Notes: generated by a model not told the origin, from the sequence alone. A stretch of 60,715 nucleotides of DNA from Podaxis mareebaensis (GCA_018524725.1 JAEUWP010000485.1:1-60715), one strand, 5' to 3'. Positions 20,269 to 34,000 are shown, counted from the stretch's first letter. Numbers and translations are program-made.

Positions 20269-23194
20269 CTAATGAGAGTCGAGCCAGACCGCAGCTCGTT
20301 CTATCAACTCGGCCTTCTTGCCAGAAACGGGCTGACTCTTCGCTTTTAAAAATTCCTGTACGGCGCAAAGATGTGGGACAAATCTACGTCGTTAACGGAA
20401 CATTACACACCTTCAACTGATCCACTCGCAACTAAATCGAGAACGCGTTGAGTGATGTGCTACAATCAGCCTAGCAGGAATCCACACCTTGTCAAGAGCG
20501 CCCGCTTCGTATTTGCTTCGTATCTCGGCCTCGTCGACAGACACATCCTACGCACACGATAATCCATAGTGAGACTTGTACGGAAAGTTAGAATCACCGG
20601 ACACGAACCGCCTTGCGTTTGGAGCCGATCGTGGGGATGACTACATTCGCGGTGTCATCGTTAATTAAGGCAAGTTTCCACTCCTTCATCAGCTTTCCCG
20701 CACGCTGAAAGAGGAACATGTAAGGAAACATGGCTCTTGTGATAATTCAGTACGGCATCCACCTTGTGAATCTTTTCGATATTAGGTTCTGTCAATTCCT
20801 CAAAAGAATCAGGATCAAATTCTTCCCGGAACGCGCTGGCTTGCAGCTGTGCATTGTGGTAAGCAAGCGCTAAACACCAGGCCAAAACAAATGATGAGTA
20901 GATGGCGACACATGTAGCTGTGAGTGACTGATTACCGGGATTGGGGTACGAATCGGGCGGATATGTTCCGTTCTTGACACTCAACTTATCGATCCAAGCT
21001 CGGGCCGCATCCTTCAAATCATCAGATGCTACGAGCAGTTACTGAGATTAGGTTCCGGCCAAAGAAAATCACACTCAAGGGTGGACCGACCTCTAAAGGC
21101 TTCTTCAATGGGAGCCGCTCGAATGTCATCAGCAAAAGGCAATGGGATTAGATGAAACCCAGGTGGTTCAATATATCCGTTCTCATCAGCATGCTCCTCC
21201 TGCAAAGGATCAGGGCTGGGATGGCCAAAAAAACAAAAACAAGCTGACCTGAGGAAGGAGCGCACAGAATACTGGCGTGGCATTACGCCGCGTAAGAGTA
21301 AGGGCCAGGCCAATTTTATTCTTCTTTACCATGGATTTCAGTAAGGCACTGAAGGTACGCTTGCTTCCCGAGTAGGACTACAATTCAAACTGTTGGGCAA
21401 CGCCGTCAAGCACCGATGTAAGTCTCTCACCATTTCGTCCGGGTAAATGAACTGTGAATGCTTGACATTGTCTTCGAATCTAAGTTCTTCTTTGTCTTTG
21501 AAGCCAAGGAGCTTTAATCCTGACAATATGCTGTCATCAGCGAGATCGGTTTCCCATCCAGCAACGTGTCTTACCAGGTTCAAGGCCCAATGTTCGGAAC
21601 GAACGAATCTCTTCAGCGGTGTAAAATGGCTGCACACAGTAAGCATGGCTCCCACGTTCAGTTGCCAACTACTTACCCTTTGACCCGGCTTCGCCGTCTT
21701 AACACCAAATCCCAGGCCACTGTCCTCATCCTCGTCCGTATTTGTTGAGGTACCTTGACCTGCGCCGTAAATGACTTTGGTTCTATCCACGTCAGCTTGA
21801 CGATCCTGTTGAAGCTACATCCGCAATAACACCCGATATGGACGAAATCTGACGGACCTCATCCACGTAGACAGTACGTGAGGTAGCAACCTCCATCCGA
21901 TCACCTAGGTCAATGAAATACTTGTAGGTTCCCTTCTTCTGCTCGGTGATCAACCCGTATCTTGCCAACAAAGTTACCGGTTGCCAAAGGTCTCCAGGCA
22001 CAGAGGACTCACCCTTTAACACCTATCGTGAACCCTTCCGCCAGCTGGAAGGGAATACTGAATAAGGCTCGTTTGGGGGTCTCGTGTATCCTCATCTGGC
22101 TCAATAGGTCTTCGATCCGAGAGATTGAAATCGACTCAGGAAGCACTGAAGAACTGTCAGCCAAATCTTCCTCTTCTTCAAGGTTTGTGGGCATTAAGAT
22201 TTGCTAGCCATACACCTTAAATCAATCAACGTCCAAGCAGGTGGAAGATATCACTCACAGAGTAGAATTTGGAGACATCAAACGGCTTTTCCTCGGTACT
22301 GATGAAGAATGGTTCAATGGAGACGCCAGCTTGGATGAGGTCCTGTGGTAACGTTAACATTATCGCTCACGCCCAAGATAGTCGAACTGACATCCAGTGT
22401 AGTTTTCGCCGAGGTAATCAACTGCCTGCTACCGCGCCCTGAATGTGGATCATCCTCGTCCGTAATCAGAAACACGCGTTTGGTTGCTGTCTTTGGAGCT
22501 CTAGGTATATCTCAATAACCTAGAAGGAAGCGGGAGGAAGAGGGACGGCGAACCCATCACGCAAAACCCAGTTACAACTGGTGAAGACATCACCCATCGG
22601 GACCCGTTTTCCAATTAAAGGAGGGAACGCCTCTCGCAACTCATCAGGGTTTTCACGCGCAGCTTTTCCATACTTGAGAGCGTAGACACGATGAATGCGA
22701 AATCAACGGACCATCCAGCAATTGTATCAACTCTTGGACTTTGGGTGCGCTCAGAGGAGAAATGGGCTGGAAGACCAAGGTATTTCGCTTGAGTTCCGAA
22801 ACTGCTGCACGACCATTCCTTGTCTTGTGTTACATCATGTTACTTGTCGGCAAGAGTGCAGTATATTATCATGGATCCTCACTGTGTTAAATAACATGAT
22901 TCCGACGGAGTCATTCGGGCCGACAATGATCTTTCTCTTCTGGATTTGCATGGCCGCCTCCAGGGCAGTAAAGAGGTGACAGGTTTTGACATCCTCATAG
23001 TTTGGATCGTCGCGAAGCTCGAGCATAGATTCAGAACAATCGATACAGAACAGGATCACGTCCCTCTTTCCTTCAAAGAACTAGAGAAAGCGTAAGCATG
23101 AAGTAAGACGGAGAATATCATAACATACAGAGGCGTCTTGAAGTTCCTCCTCTTCCTCTTCATCAATCTTATTCCAGTCGTCATAAGGAGGCAT
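20269..23194 (-). CDS. KU70: Ku70, DNA end-binding subunit of the Ku heterodimer
   Basis: Many-exon gene, roughly 640 residues. It starts MPPYDDWNKIDEEEEEELQD (22-codon exon 23194-23129). The vWA domain follows with RDVILFCIDCSESM, DVKTCHLFTALEAAMQIQKR and TKRVFLITDEDDPHSGRG. The beta-barrel core is shown by FSIPFQLAEGFTIGVKG, YGLITEQKKGTYKYFIDLGD, DRTKVIYGAG and FKDKEELRFEDNVKHSQFIY. The Ku C-terminal arm has DAARAWIDKLSVKNGTYPPD and GKLMKEWKLALINDD. The protein ends in a SAP DNA-binding motif assembled from LRVDQLK (21-nt exon 20411-20431) and EFLKAKSQPVSGKKAELIER (20355-20269). Ku70 with Ku80 binds double-strand ends in the nucleus for non-homologous end joining and telomere protection. 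No break in the frame was found; some internal splice sites remain approximate. Divergent from PTPA. Confidence 0.93.
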
Positions 23195-23416
23195 ATCGGG
23201 TAGGTTTTGAGGTGTATTGGTTATGTTACTTGTAAGGATGTCGCGGTGCAAATGGAGGATCGTGACCACGCGTTCGTCACGTTTTCGTCACGGTTTCGTA
23301 ATCACACCAAGCCGCGCCGTCATATCGTTTCCCCCTGATCGTCCTATAACTTCCTGATTGCATTGCACCCAGACCGTGGATAGTTTCATCACTGCAGTGA
23401 ACGGGTCTGAAACTCA
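23195..23416. promoter_or_regulatory. Bidirectional Ku70/PTPA promoter with TTCGTCACG repeats
   Basis: The 222 bp between opposing start codons contain two direct copies of TTCGTCACG (23273-23281 and 23284-23292), preceded by GATCGTGACCACGCG. No TATA box is obvious on either side. The repeated motif is a candidate shared activator site; the factor is unknown. Confidence 0.4.
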
Positions 23417-24845
23417 ATGGAACTCGGGCTGCCTCCTCTACGTGAAATACCTCCAAGTCAATTTCAAGACCTGGGATCTCTGCCGACCTTGGTGATTAAA
23501 ACAGACGAGGACGTTGAAAGATGGAAGACCACTCGTTCTTACTACGATTACGACTTATTTTTGCGGCGCCTTAACGAGTCGGTGGTTGGGGTAATGCAAC
23601 CCTGGAACCCAGAATCTGCTTCCCAGGTAAGAGATGAGTCTCTCCGGCATTGTTCACATTGACTGGATGCCCGCAGTCAGTTACCCAGACCTTGGCCCTC
23701 CTTGACAAATTAGAGGGATGGATCGAAGATATCCCTCCACTGAGTACCCCACAAAGATTCGGAAACCTCGCCTTCCGCACCTGGGGAGCTCGTTTGGAAG
23801 AGGTCAGGATCTCTGTTGTTGTTGTGAACGGTCACTCAGTCCAAACAGCGAGCCGACGAATTGCTTGACATACTGCTTCCGCCGAACTATAAGACACTGG
23901 TTCCGTACATCAAACCTTATTTTTCGACATCTTTCGGTTCCTTCACCCGCATGGATTATGGAACTGGGCACGAGACATCATTTGCCCTCTTTCTTCTATG
24001 TCTGACCCTTGTACGCTTCTTCCAACCTGCTCAAGATGAGGAGCGCCAATTGGTCCTGTGTGTCTTCGTCCGTTATCTCCGCCTATGTTGGAAACTACAA
24101 GATGTCTATAAACTAGAGCCTGCCGGAAGTCATGGGGTCTGGGGCCTGGATGACTATTCATTCCTCCCATATATCTTTGGGAGTGGCCAATTACGAGGTG
24201 AGTATTGCGAGTCTCGGTAGGACCAATTGCCCAGTCCATTGTAGACCAGACCGCTATACCTCCATCCACAATTCTACACACACCGCTACCCGCAACTAAT
24301 TTGTACTTCTTGGCCATAATGCGCATACACAACGTCAAGCGAGGGCCCTTCTTTGAACACTCTTCCCAATTGTATTCCATCGCGACAGGAGTTCCCAACT
24401 GGGGCAAGGTGAACTCTGGTCTATTCAAAATGTACCGAGTACGTGAGATTTTACGACATTCGTTACCTCGGGGGTTTTGAAATTCGATTAGGCTGAAGTT
24501 CTAGGGAAACGTGTGGTTGTACAGCACATTCCGTTGGGCGGACTCTTGGAGTGGGAATCACCGGCTTCAGAAACAGCTCCTCATTTAACCTCGTTCACTC
24601 CGCAGTCCTCTGGCACCCAGACAACGACAATCCCAGGTGTTGTGTCCAGGGGACATAATAACTCTCACCCAATCCACCCCGGAGGTCGTAACTGGCATAC
24701 TCCACTGCCAGCAACTCAACAAGCGGCAAAGGTACAAGACCCAACCATTACGGAATCCGTGACTTCTCTAGACGATGTCCGCACACCATCCATGGGCTCC
24801 ACCTCTAAGCGCGATAACGTGGGCGGTGGATTCAGATTGTCATGA
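23417..24845 (+). CDS. PTPA, protein phosphatase 2A activator (Rrd-type prolyl isomerase)
   Basis: Predicted 410 residues from five exons that fit exactly in phase: 23417-23626, 23677-23802, 23849-24197, 24245-24438 and 24492-24845. The family signature SFGSFTRMDYGTGHETSFAL is intact, with YDYDLFLRRLNESVVGVM, GLDDYSFLPYIFGSGQLR and VPNWGKVNSGLFKMY in the expected order. PTPA is an ATP-dependent activator and peptidyl-prolyl isomerase acting on PP2A catalytic subunits. After VVQHIPLGGLLEWESP there is a Ser/Thr/Pro-rich tail of about 90 residues, more typical of one of the two fungal paralogues. Which paralogue (Rrd1 or Rrd2) this is cannot be decided without alignment. Confidence 0.93.
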
Positions 24846-27800
24846 GCTATGACTTGTCATGGCAGGTGCTGTAATTACTAGGGCTGTTTTGTCTTCAGAA
24901 GGGATAGAGGTTACGTGGGGATGACAGCTGCGTTCCCATTCAGTCTCGTAGATCACTCTATGTCGACTAGTTTTGTATTGATTTGTGCAGGGTGCTCGGG
25001 AGTGATGCAAAGTCGCGTGATCGTGACAAGGCCCCGCTTCCCTTGTGCGTAACACACGTCCAAAAATGTCATGGATTTCGAAACTACTTCATGTGGCGTT
25101 TTCCTTTATGTGGCTATGATAGGCGCCCATAATTACAGGTACAAGTGGCACAAACCCGAGGCATTGAGGTCGAGGTTGGAAAGCCGTCCTATCTCAACCC
25201 AGGCTTTCCTTACCTGTGCGTGATGTGAACTGGATGTGAGCTGTCACGTCTGCCGTACCATGCATCTCAGAGATGCTCCGCAAACTCGGCATACACAGGT
25301 TGCTAACCAACTGCACCCGAGCTGATGGTGTCGTAAGAAGGTTTCTCGTGAGCGGCGGGGATGTCAGCTCGACAAATTTCGTTACGTTGCTTGGCAGGAG
25401 AAGTGGTTACCTTACAAAGTTGGTCCCAGGCCCCTCCACCTGATTCAGAATATTCGGGACTCAGGCCGTTACTCTAGTCTAGAAAAATCACTGATGATAA
25501 TTTCGGGGGCCGAGTGAGGTAAGGCAGTGAACGCTATACCTATTAATGCCTCAATGCATGTCTCCACTATCCATATATATACGCAATCCTACACGCCTTT
25601 CGCCGTAACTTGCCTTGTCCAAGACACAATCGACCCCGTGTCTGGACCTTAATCTCAGCTGCACGTTTGTGGACTAAAATGAGAATCACACTCTTCCATT
25701 TCTGTTTGCTTGAAGGCGAATCTCCCCGACTGAACCTCTTGGAGGTACCTAGACTTTCATTCCACTAACCACATAGGTATCGCATGTTTGAGTCCAAGTG
25801 TCATCGATCAAGGTCAGACCCCATACCTTGAACAGCGACCACTTGGCGGCCCGCAAAAATAGTTGCGGATCGGGCTGCTCAACCGAATATATCACTTTTT
25901 GGACACCCCGTCTCTCAGAGGTTACTGAAGCTGTTTCGCCGAGAGTGACGTCTTGCAGAATTTGGCGTTGTCATATTCCTCATACACGGAAATATAATAT
26001 CAGGAGCTCGCCTATGCGTAGCTTGCGGGGAATCAAAAGCCGAGTACAGTTTGTAAGGCATTCAAACTTCACATCGTCACCTAAGCCATAATCCGGGGCC
26101 CGGGAACTGTAGTATTGACTTCATTGCCCAGGCATCCTCACGAGTGGTTTCAGAGAACCCTAGGCCCACCTTAAACACTCATCAAAAGAATAGCGACCCT
26201 CGTCTTTTGACCCTTGAGTGAGCGATTCCCCATAAACAATCTACTTGACTGGTCATGGCTTCATTGTAATTACTCTAGGTGGTCGCCTAGGGGCAGTCAA
26301 CATTGGACTAGTTGCAACCTCAAGGACGCTCACAGTCACCAAACTCACTGGACATTCAGGTGGACTCCGTAGCGAGACCGAACGTCACTGTACAATTTGA
26401 TCTACACACACCTCAGCCCTCGCTCCGCCTCTCAGCCCATGCTTGTAATCGTCTCGCCCTCTAGGTTATTTCCTCACTATAAAATGAGCGAGGAGGCCTT
26501 CGCCGATTGGTAACACCCCCACCATAATCGGTCCCTCCTGCCTGGCAGATTGGGTGCTAATTTGATTTCGGTAGCCCAGGCAATTAACTTTCAATAATCG
26601 GGCTCGGGGCCTATATCTGCGGTTTGAACTCTGACCCAACCGAGAACCGACACACTAATTTACCCCGTAAAAAATCTCCTCAACCGCGGTAATCAACCTA
26701 ATGTATCGACTCGAAACACTTGTGGCTCCTTGGCCATAGACTTTCACCTTCTGGCTGAATGATTTCTGGAACCCATACCTTGTGCCACAATAGTGAAGTT
26801 GGCTGGACTCGCCTTGGACCCTCAACGATCCGAATAGCAGTGACGAAATCCGCTAAAACTTATCCACCCTTCACCGCCTACTTTATAAAATCCCAGGGGC
26901 ATCCCGAAACTCATCCTCGCAATGGGATTATGAATACACCTCGGCTCGCCGCTGCGAACGTTCCGGAAGATCTCCTTCCTCGCCGACCTTGGCCGGGTCT
27001 ACAGGCAACGCCAATGCTGGGTACCTCGCTTACCAAAACTCAACTTCTCTACGGCACATCGCTAGAGTTCTCCCAGTGTTCGAACATCCTCTCAACTTCC
27101 TTCTGAGATACAATCCCGGCCCTTATGTTATCGGACTCTAACTGCCCTGGGTACCGGGTTCGATTGTGCGTCCAACGGGGGAAGCCCCCAGGTTACGGAA
27201 GTCGGTAGTATCACATCATTCTCGCCAATCCATGCAAAGCCACTTCACTAACGCTGCTGAAGTTGGCGTAGGTATGCCGACTCTCAGCAATGCGGTTCAG
27301 CTTCACAGATTGCGAAGATCGTCATCAGAATCTTGAGTGACGATTTTAAGGGAGCTCGGGGCTCAGGTGGTTACGGGTCCATGGCTTTCGTCGAAGTAGG
27401 TGAGCTGAGCTTCAATGTCGTAGGCATGAGCTCCCACGTTGAAGAGCAGGTGTTGTGATCTATCGGTGTATCGTCATGCTATTACAGCCGCGCGCTGTTT
27501 TCGACATGTGAACAGAAGCACGATATATGCCCAGGTTGCCTGACGTTGGTGGTAGATTCGGAAATGTTTCAACGTGCGGCCTGTTTTCTCCCAGACCGTT
27601 GACCAGTGATCCGAAGATCATCGTGAAACCAAGGCGGTTCTACGTCCTCAAGGCATCCAGGCTCGCTGCTATCATCATTACTCGGCGCGTTTCTCTGAGC
27701 GACCCTCAAAGGTCGAGGTGGCGGCAAAGGTGATCTCGGATCATCCCAAGGTCATGTGTATGTGGACCTCGTTCACTCGATTAATTTTGCGATGGTAACT

Positions 27801-29073
27801 TGTGCACCTGACAGACTACATCAATCATGATGGGGTATATGGTGCCTTCAGCTTCATTCTCTTCGATCATCAAATGGTATATCCTTATGTACTATCCATG
27901 AGGGGATTCTACATCATACTTCGGAACCCCAGGACCTGAGCAGCGTAAGGAATCCTCTCGTGCCGTGTGAGCAGCGAAGTGATGCTTCCGAGCGCCCTCG
28001 AGGCCAGTGATTAGCTCGGTTTGATAATATGGGCGCATACGGTATGCTCTGTGTGTAGCCACCCAATCCAACGGCTTAAGCTCAGTGGCGTGATTTACAT
28101 TACCGGTGTTATTGGGCCTTCAGAAGTGTGCAACGTACTTATGGGACTTGCGAGATGCTGGACACGGGCACAGTGTGAGGAACATGAGAGTCGATCGTTC
28201 ATTATTCCCAAGTTTCTGCGTTTCTTATGTCACACGTATTTGGTTGTCACATGAACGAGGAAGCAATTCGGTACCGACTTGCGATAAGGGCGGGCTTGCG
28301 CAGAGAAGGGTTGTCAAGCCGGGCGCCCTGGAGCTGGAGCAGAATTCCCGCGCTTGCTCGTGACATTCGAGTCGAGGTCACAATCATTGCGCGATCGAAG
28401 TCAAGCTTCTCAGGAACAAAACCAAATCGTCAACGATCGAAGGATTCTCTATTTTGGGATATGAAGACCCCACGCCGCGGAGACACGAGTTTTGAAACCA
28501 GGCCAGTTGTCTGAGAGCATGAACTGATCGTGTGGTTCTAGAAGAATTTGGGGTACTTTGAGGCAGCCCATGGCAGCACGAGACGCCGGGAAAAGGTTCC
28601 AGCACGAGCTATTGAGCCGAGCACTTGACCAGGCACTCGCGAAACAGAGTCTAACGGCGGCCATTGAGGTTCACGAGAGGTCACTATGGGCATGAACGGA
28701 CGTCGACAAGGGTCGCAATGGCGGCCGTAGTGAGAGACCAGGGAGGCCGAAAAAGGCAAGGGATACAAAACCTGTGATGATCTCCTCAGTTTGGTGCACC
28801 TCCTTACGGCGATATCTGAAATCTTGCCGAAGGGGGGCCGTAAGGGGTTTTCTAAATCAGGCACGTACCTACGCGTGGTGGATCCAGATTAGGGCTCAAT
28901 TGGATGAAATGTAAGCCTCGGAAACAAACCGAAAACAAACCATTCCGCCTAATTCCTCCAACCACCCAAGTCGCCTTCTTGACGTCAACCAATGCCGCTT
29001 TGAACCGCATTCCACCCCGCTTCTCCCAACATACTTAAGCAACTCCACTCCTTTGCTTTTCGCTTTGGACACC
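24846..29073. other. 4.2 kb region without a recognised gene
   Basis: No domain-bearing frame was found. A short minus-strand stretch near 27367-27450 reads LLFNVGAHAYDIEAQLTYFD and looks coding-like, but no exon neighbours could be placed. Open frames at 26759-27106 and 28538-28864 are unremarkable. No repeats or transposon proteins were seen. Confidence 0.35.
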
Positions 29074-31065
29074 ATGACTTCTGGTATGCTACAGGTATGT
29101 TCCCATCATCCCCCCTCATATCCCCCCTCACTCCCCTCCAGGACCCCATGCAAACTCCAGCGGCAGGTTCCACCCCCCGCTTTCGCCCTTATGCAAGTCC
29201 CAAACACCAAGTCATGAAAGGCCGTTACATAACCAGCAACGATCCCCGTGGCTATATGTGAGCACACATGAGGGCTCTCCGTTACCCCTCGATATTGATA
29301 TACACCCCAGACCCGTGTATGAATACCCCCTCAATGGCCAATGGATCATGATGGATATAGACGATGGGTACATTCTGTGGACAGGCATCTGGAAAGGTGC
29401 GTCAAACTTAATCTCTCGGCCAACACATCGCTCACAGCCACATTAGCGCTGGGCAATTCCAAAGGTCGATAGTGCTGCGAACTACCACTTGTTCGTTTTT
29501 ACTCAACTTTCCTTATCATACAGCCGATATTGTGAAGATGATCGACTCTCAGCCCGACCTTGCTCCACTCATCCGACGAGTACGCGGTGGCTATCTAAAA
29601 ATACAAGGCACATGGATGCCCTACGAGGTCAGTTGCTGAACTTGCACCGGATCCTAACTATGGCTTATACAACGCATAGGTCGCTCTCCGCCTCTCAAGA
29701 CGGTTCGTGGTCTCAAGTTCCTGATTCCGGACGATTCGTCTGACATCCCACCCCCCCGTTTCAGAGTAGCATGGGCAATTCGTGAGGACCTAGTGCCCCT
29801 CTTTGGGTAAGTCGTTCTGCCAGCTCATTCATTCTACCATCTCACTAATCAATGTGTTCAAGCCCTACATTCCCAAGTACATGTTTGTCCCCGGACCAAC
29901 CAGGATATGGTCAGGTTGTCGCTACCGGCAATAACAGAAGGCGGACACGGCGAAATACCCAAACTGCTGCACCGATACCACTCCCTCCGAGAGAGCCAGG
30001 CAACCCCAATTGGACGGTTGTTACACCCAACCCTGGCGTCAGTACCCCGAGTCTTTCTCATCAGTCTCTACCTTCCTCTAGTCCTGGTCATGGGTACCTG
30101 CCCCATCACCCACGCCTGGACCGCCATCAGCTTCCGCCCCCGATGTCCGGTCCATCTCCCTCTGGAATTCTTCCGGAGCAACTGCCCAGCGGTAGCTCCA
30201 ATGTACGGTATTCCCCTTATATCGGCCATCTGGCTTCGCGTAAACCGTCCCCAGGTTCTCTATCACTTGAAATTCCTTCCCCAGCACCGGAGTCGGAGAG
30301 GATCACTTTGCCACCATTAAAGGCTCCGCCCACTGCTCAGGGCCCCAGTAGGGCTTCTTATGCGCTGCCTCCGATCTCCGCACTGGAAGATTTGCGAGGT
30401 GTCCATAACAATGATTCCGCCGCAGTATTGAGGCGGTTGCGATCAGACGACGAGCCTTTCACATATTCCGATTCTCATTCACGCACAGCTAGTCGAGACG
30501 ATGATGAGAAGACCTGGATGAGGAGGCACTCTCTTGCAGCCCAGCCCTATTCGTAAGAATCTTTTATCGTTTCCTCAATCTCCTCCTGATCTCCTCCTGC
30601 TCCAGGCGATTAATGGATTTGTCGCCCAAACGCCATCCGAGCTCACTTCCAGCCTACTCACATTCTTACGCAACCCATCCTTACTATGAGTATCATAACC
30701 GACAACGCAGGCGGACTTCTCGCCCACCCTCCCGTGCCTGCAGCGCATCCCAACGATCACACGAAGGTGATTTCTCTGCCAACAACTCAACGTGTGAACC
30801 TTCCCCAGTGTCCCCATCCACACCACACTCCGTCCTTTCCTCGCCCGGCTTATCGCACCGCTACCGAGACGAGAACTCGAACGCTATGGTCCCGCTAACT
30901 ATCGCTGCTGACAGGATTCACTTAGACTCCACCTCCGAAGCAGGTCAGCACTCTGAATACAAAGGCCGATACAATGACAGCGGAAACGAGAGCTCTGCTA
31001 CGCCTCCCACTAAATACCCGGAGCTCAGTGCAACCGCCCGGCAGCAGCCTTTGAGACCATGGTAG
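29074..31065 (+). CDS. APSES/KilA-N domain transcription factor
   Basis: Predicted 519 residues. Nine exons fit exactly in phase: 29074-29094, 29142-29257, 29311-29396, 29447-29464, 29524-29627, 29680-29702, 29765-29806, 29863-30552 and 30606-31065. The N-terminal 140 residues form an APSES/KilA-N DNA-binding domain (VYEYPLNGQWIMMDIDDGYI, LWTGIWKALGNSKADIVKMI, VRGGYLKIQGTWMPYEVALR, AIREDLVPLFG). The rest is low-complexity, rich in Pro, Ser and His, with no ankyrin repeats, so it is not of the Swi4/Mbp1 type. APSES proteins are fungal nuclear regulators of development, mating and filamentation. The DNA-binding domain is split into seven small exons of 18-116 nt, while the tail is two large exons. 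Confidence 0.92.
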
Positions 31066-34000
31066 GCCATGGTGTCATTGTCCTGCTTTCCCTGCTCCAT
31101 TTTTACTATATTAATCTTTTGTTTATCTGTTACTTTCGCCACCATGGATGGTTTTATTCGTGCGCATGTGTTGCCTCATGTTTGAATATTTGCTCAGTCA
31201 GACATATATCCTTGATACCCATGCCAATCTTTCCTTTACATCATTCTTTACATATAGCACTACCTACGTACAATTGCATGTTGATACCTCATAGCATACC
31301 ATAACAATGCATTGTTCTCAATATCTGCACGGCTCCAGTCCTTAACTTGTGGCAAGCGATGATGCATCCATGTGTCCACCGAGTATATATCTGTTCACAA
31401 GACCTTGGTGCTGTTTCTGGGAATGGCGAAACATCGACGAATCTTTTTGTTGTTCATGGAAGACCTGGATGTTGACATGTTACGCCCCGACGTCTTAGAT
31501 GGGTATATGGACCTTTATCAACGCAGTATCACGAGCCAGACTTTATCTAGGTCTTTGACGTGGGCCAATGGATGCCTATCGAAGACAGGAACCTAGTCTT
31601 TCGATGGATTTAGAGTGTCTCGTGTACTGTCTCGCGCTCGAATTTTGGAAATCTCGGGAAAATACTCCGTTCACATGCCACCGAAGGCTGATGTTACGAA
31701 CGAGCTAGTGAAATAGTGTCTTGAGCGGCATAGATGTCGTCACTTCACCATATCTTTGGATGCCTGCTTAGTAGCTTGGTTTCGTCGTTTTAACGGAAGT
31801 TGCCAGGTACGAACATCCTATAATTAACACTTCGAACGAGATGAAACCGAAATGATTTCGGGTCTTAAATTTTGACCTCGATAACCCCTCGTGTTTATCC
31901 GGCACCGGCCCGTGGGAAGGTAAACATTGTTTTTTTTTTTTTACTGCGGTTTCTCCCAAGCGATTTCGGACTTAGCAACAGCTTATATTCTTTTCTTTTC
32001 TTTTCTGCGATCCGGTACTCTCGGTCCCGATACTTTACTCTGTTTGCTACAGCCCTTACTGACCATCAACACGTATGAAACGTGGATTGATTCCGTTGCA
32101 TCTTCAGGTCGGTCGGGTTCACGGGCGGCCAAGGGTTCGATACTTTGTTGTCAAGGGTACCTGATTTTTTAAATTCCATTGCACCCGTACTCTTTGCTTC
32201 GGCGTTTCTCAGGTTCTCATCGTCCAAGCTTTGTTTTGTACAGGGACTAAACGGCCTTAGTGAACAGTCTGGACTCACCCACGAAGCTTCTGGCAACGGA
32301 TGGAAACTCAAGGCCATAAATAGTTTGATTTTCTGCAGGCATGAGGGTGTGAGCAGCCAGATTCCAGGCCCTTGGACGATTTGCCCGCTGTTTCTTTGTA
32401 CTTTGCAACGACGGAGATGAAATCCAGGGGAACGATAATGGCACATATTAGTGCATTTCAAAACAACAGCACCGAGATCCCGTAAATCATCAATACCCCT
32501 CCGTATCGTCGGCCCTCGAATTCCCTTCCAAGCCGGTTCCTGCTTCTAGTGCGTTTCGTCAGACAATTTCTGGAAAATAAGGTGATAGGGAGCGAAAAAA
32601 TTGCTTTACGTTACGCGGCGTTGATTTGTCTACCTGAGATGATGTACATTAATCATCGGCCATCCGTATGAGATCCATATCGTCATCGCAGTGAAAAAGG
32701 AGAGACGACCAACACGACGCCGGCTCCGCCCGGCCGAGGTTTATGGTCTTAAATCCTTCAAAAATCTCTTTTCTTTTCCACGTCCGTGGGCTCCTGTCAT
32801 TCCTGGTGTGCTCAGTTGCACAATCTTGACAAGTGCATATGCGATAATCGCGCGAATATCCCAAACCGCGAACAAGTCGCGAGCCGTAGCCTGCAGGGGA
32901 ATATGGACACTGAGTAAAACAATAAACATAATTGGACATTGTAACATAGGCTGTTCGATCGAGCTGTTCTCGAACTCCGAGTTTTGAAATGCTTAAGCGC
33001 CGCTGTAATAGGCGAGAGACCAAATGAGATAGACCTTCGCCCAGCTTAATTAAATCGCTCAAGGAAATCATACTATTCGCGCCCCAGATGCCAAGGCCTG
33101 GTTGGAACTGGTTCGCGCCTCCTCGAAACACATTTGTGTCCCCTCACGGTGCCGAGAGTGTGCCCGCATCATGAGAAGAGCACCGAGATACAACCCTCTC
33201 CGTGAGCACCTGAACATTAAAAACACCTGCTTCCAATCCTGGGACACAAAAGTACACAGCAGGTGGTCAACTTGGTCACGCGGACAGAGGCATATCCACT
33301 GACTGCCCGAGAATTGAACGCAATGCTTAGAATATTCCACGAAGTGTGTGTATTCCTCGGAGCTTGGAAGGAGGCTATCAAGTGAACGAAACATACGAGA
33401 CTCTACATGATACTCGCGAAGTATCCCCTTTCAGTTATTTGCAGGACTCTCACTTGGATCCCCGGCAGCCCAATGGGCCCCACAGTTTAGAAGTTCAACT
33501 CGGGGGTGAATCAGGGTCTTGGCAGCCGCGCTAACCTCCCTTTCGAACCTTCGGATGAATCTTTTAGAGAGAATCACGGCCAACTTCTCCGTTTATCCCA
33601 TGTTGAGCACCCGAGATGGCGAAAAAGCCGTTAGTATCGCGACCCACTTTCAACATGTGAATTTGACTAAAAGGGGACAAGAGGACATGGGCAACAGAAC
33701 GACCGTTCGAACTGTCTGTCTGGTTCACGAATTGGAGTTTGCAGCGTTGTATCTACTCCAGCGCCCGTGGGCATCTTTCCAGACTTCGGCATACGAATGT
33801 TTATTCAAGAAGCAAAGGAAATGTACGCACCACCAAGGACCTATTTCAAATCCTTTGACCATTCAGGGGCAGTCCGCACCTGTCAGCACTCATCAGACGA
33901 TCAAGAGGAGTTAGTAGTGCCTTGAACCAGGACATCTCGGGCGTCAGACCAAATGTTTTTTGTTCAAGCCGTTTCCCATGTATGTCAAAAGAAGATAAAG

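Noticed and set aside
27130..27180. GGGTTCGATT-like string suggesting a tRNA T-arm
   Set aside because: No matching D-arm, anticodon stem or acceptor stem could be paired around it.
33519..33914. 131-residue plus-strand open frame
   Set aside because: No recognisable domain; composition looks non-coding.
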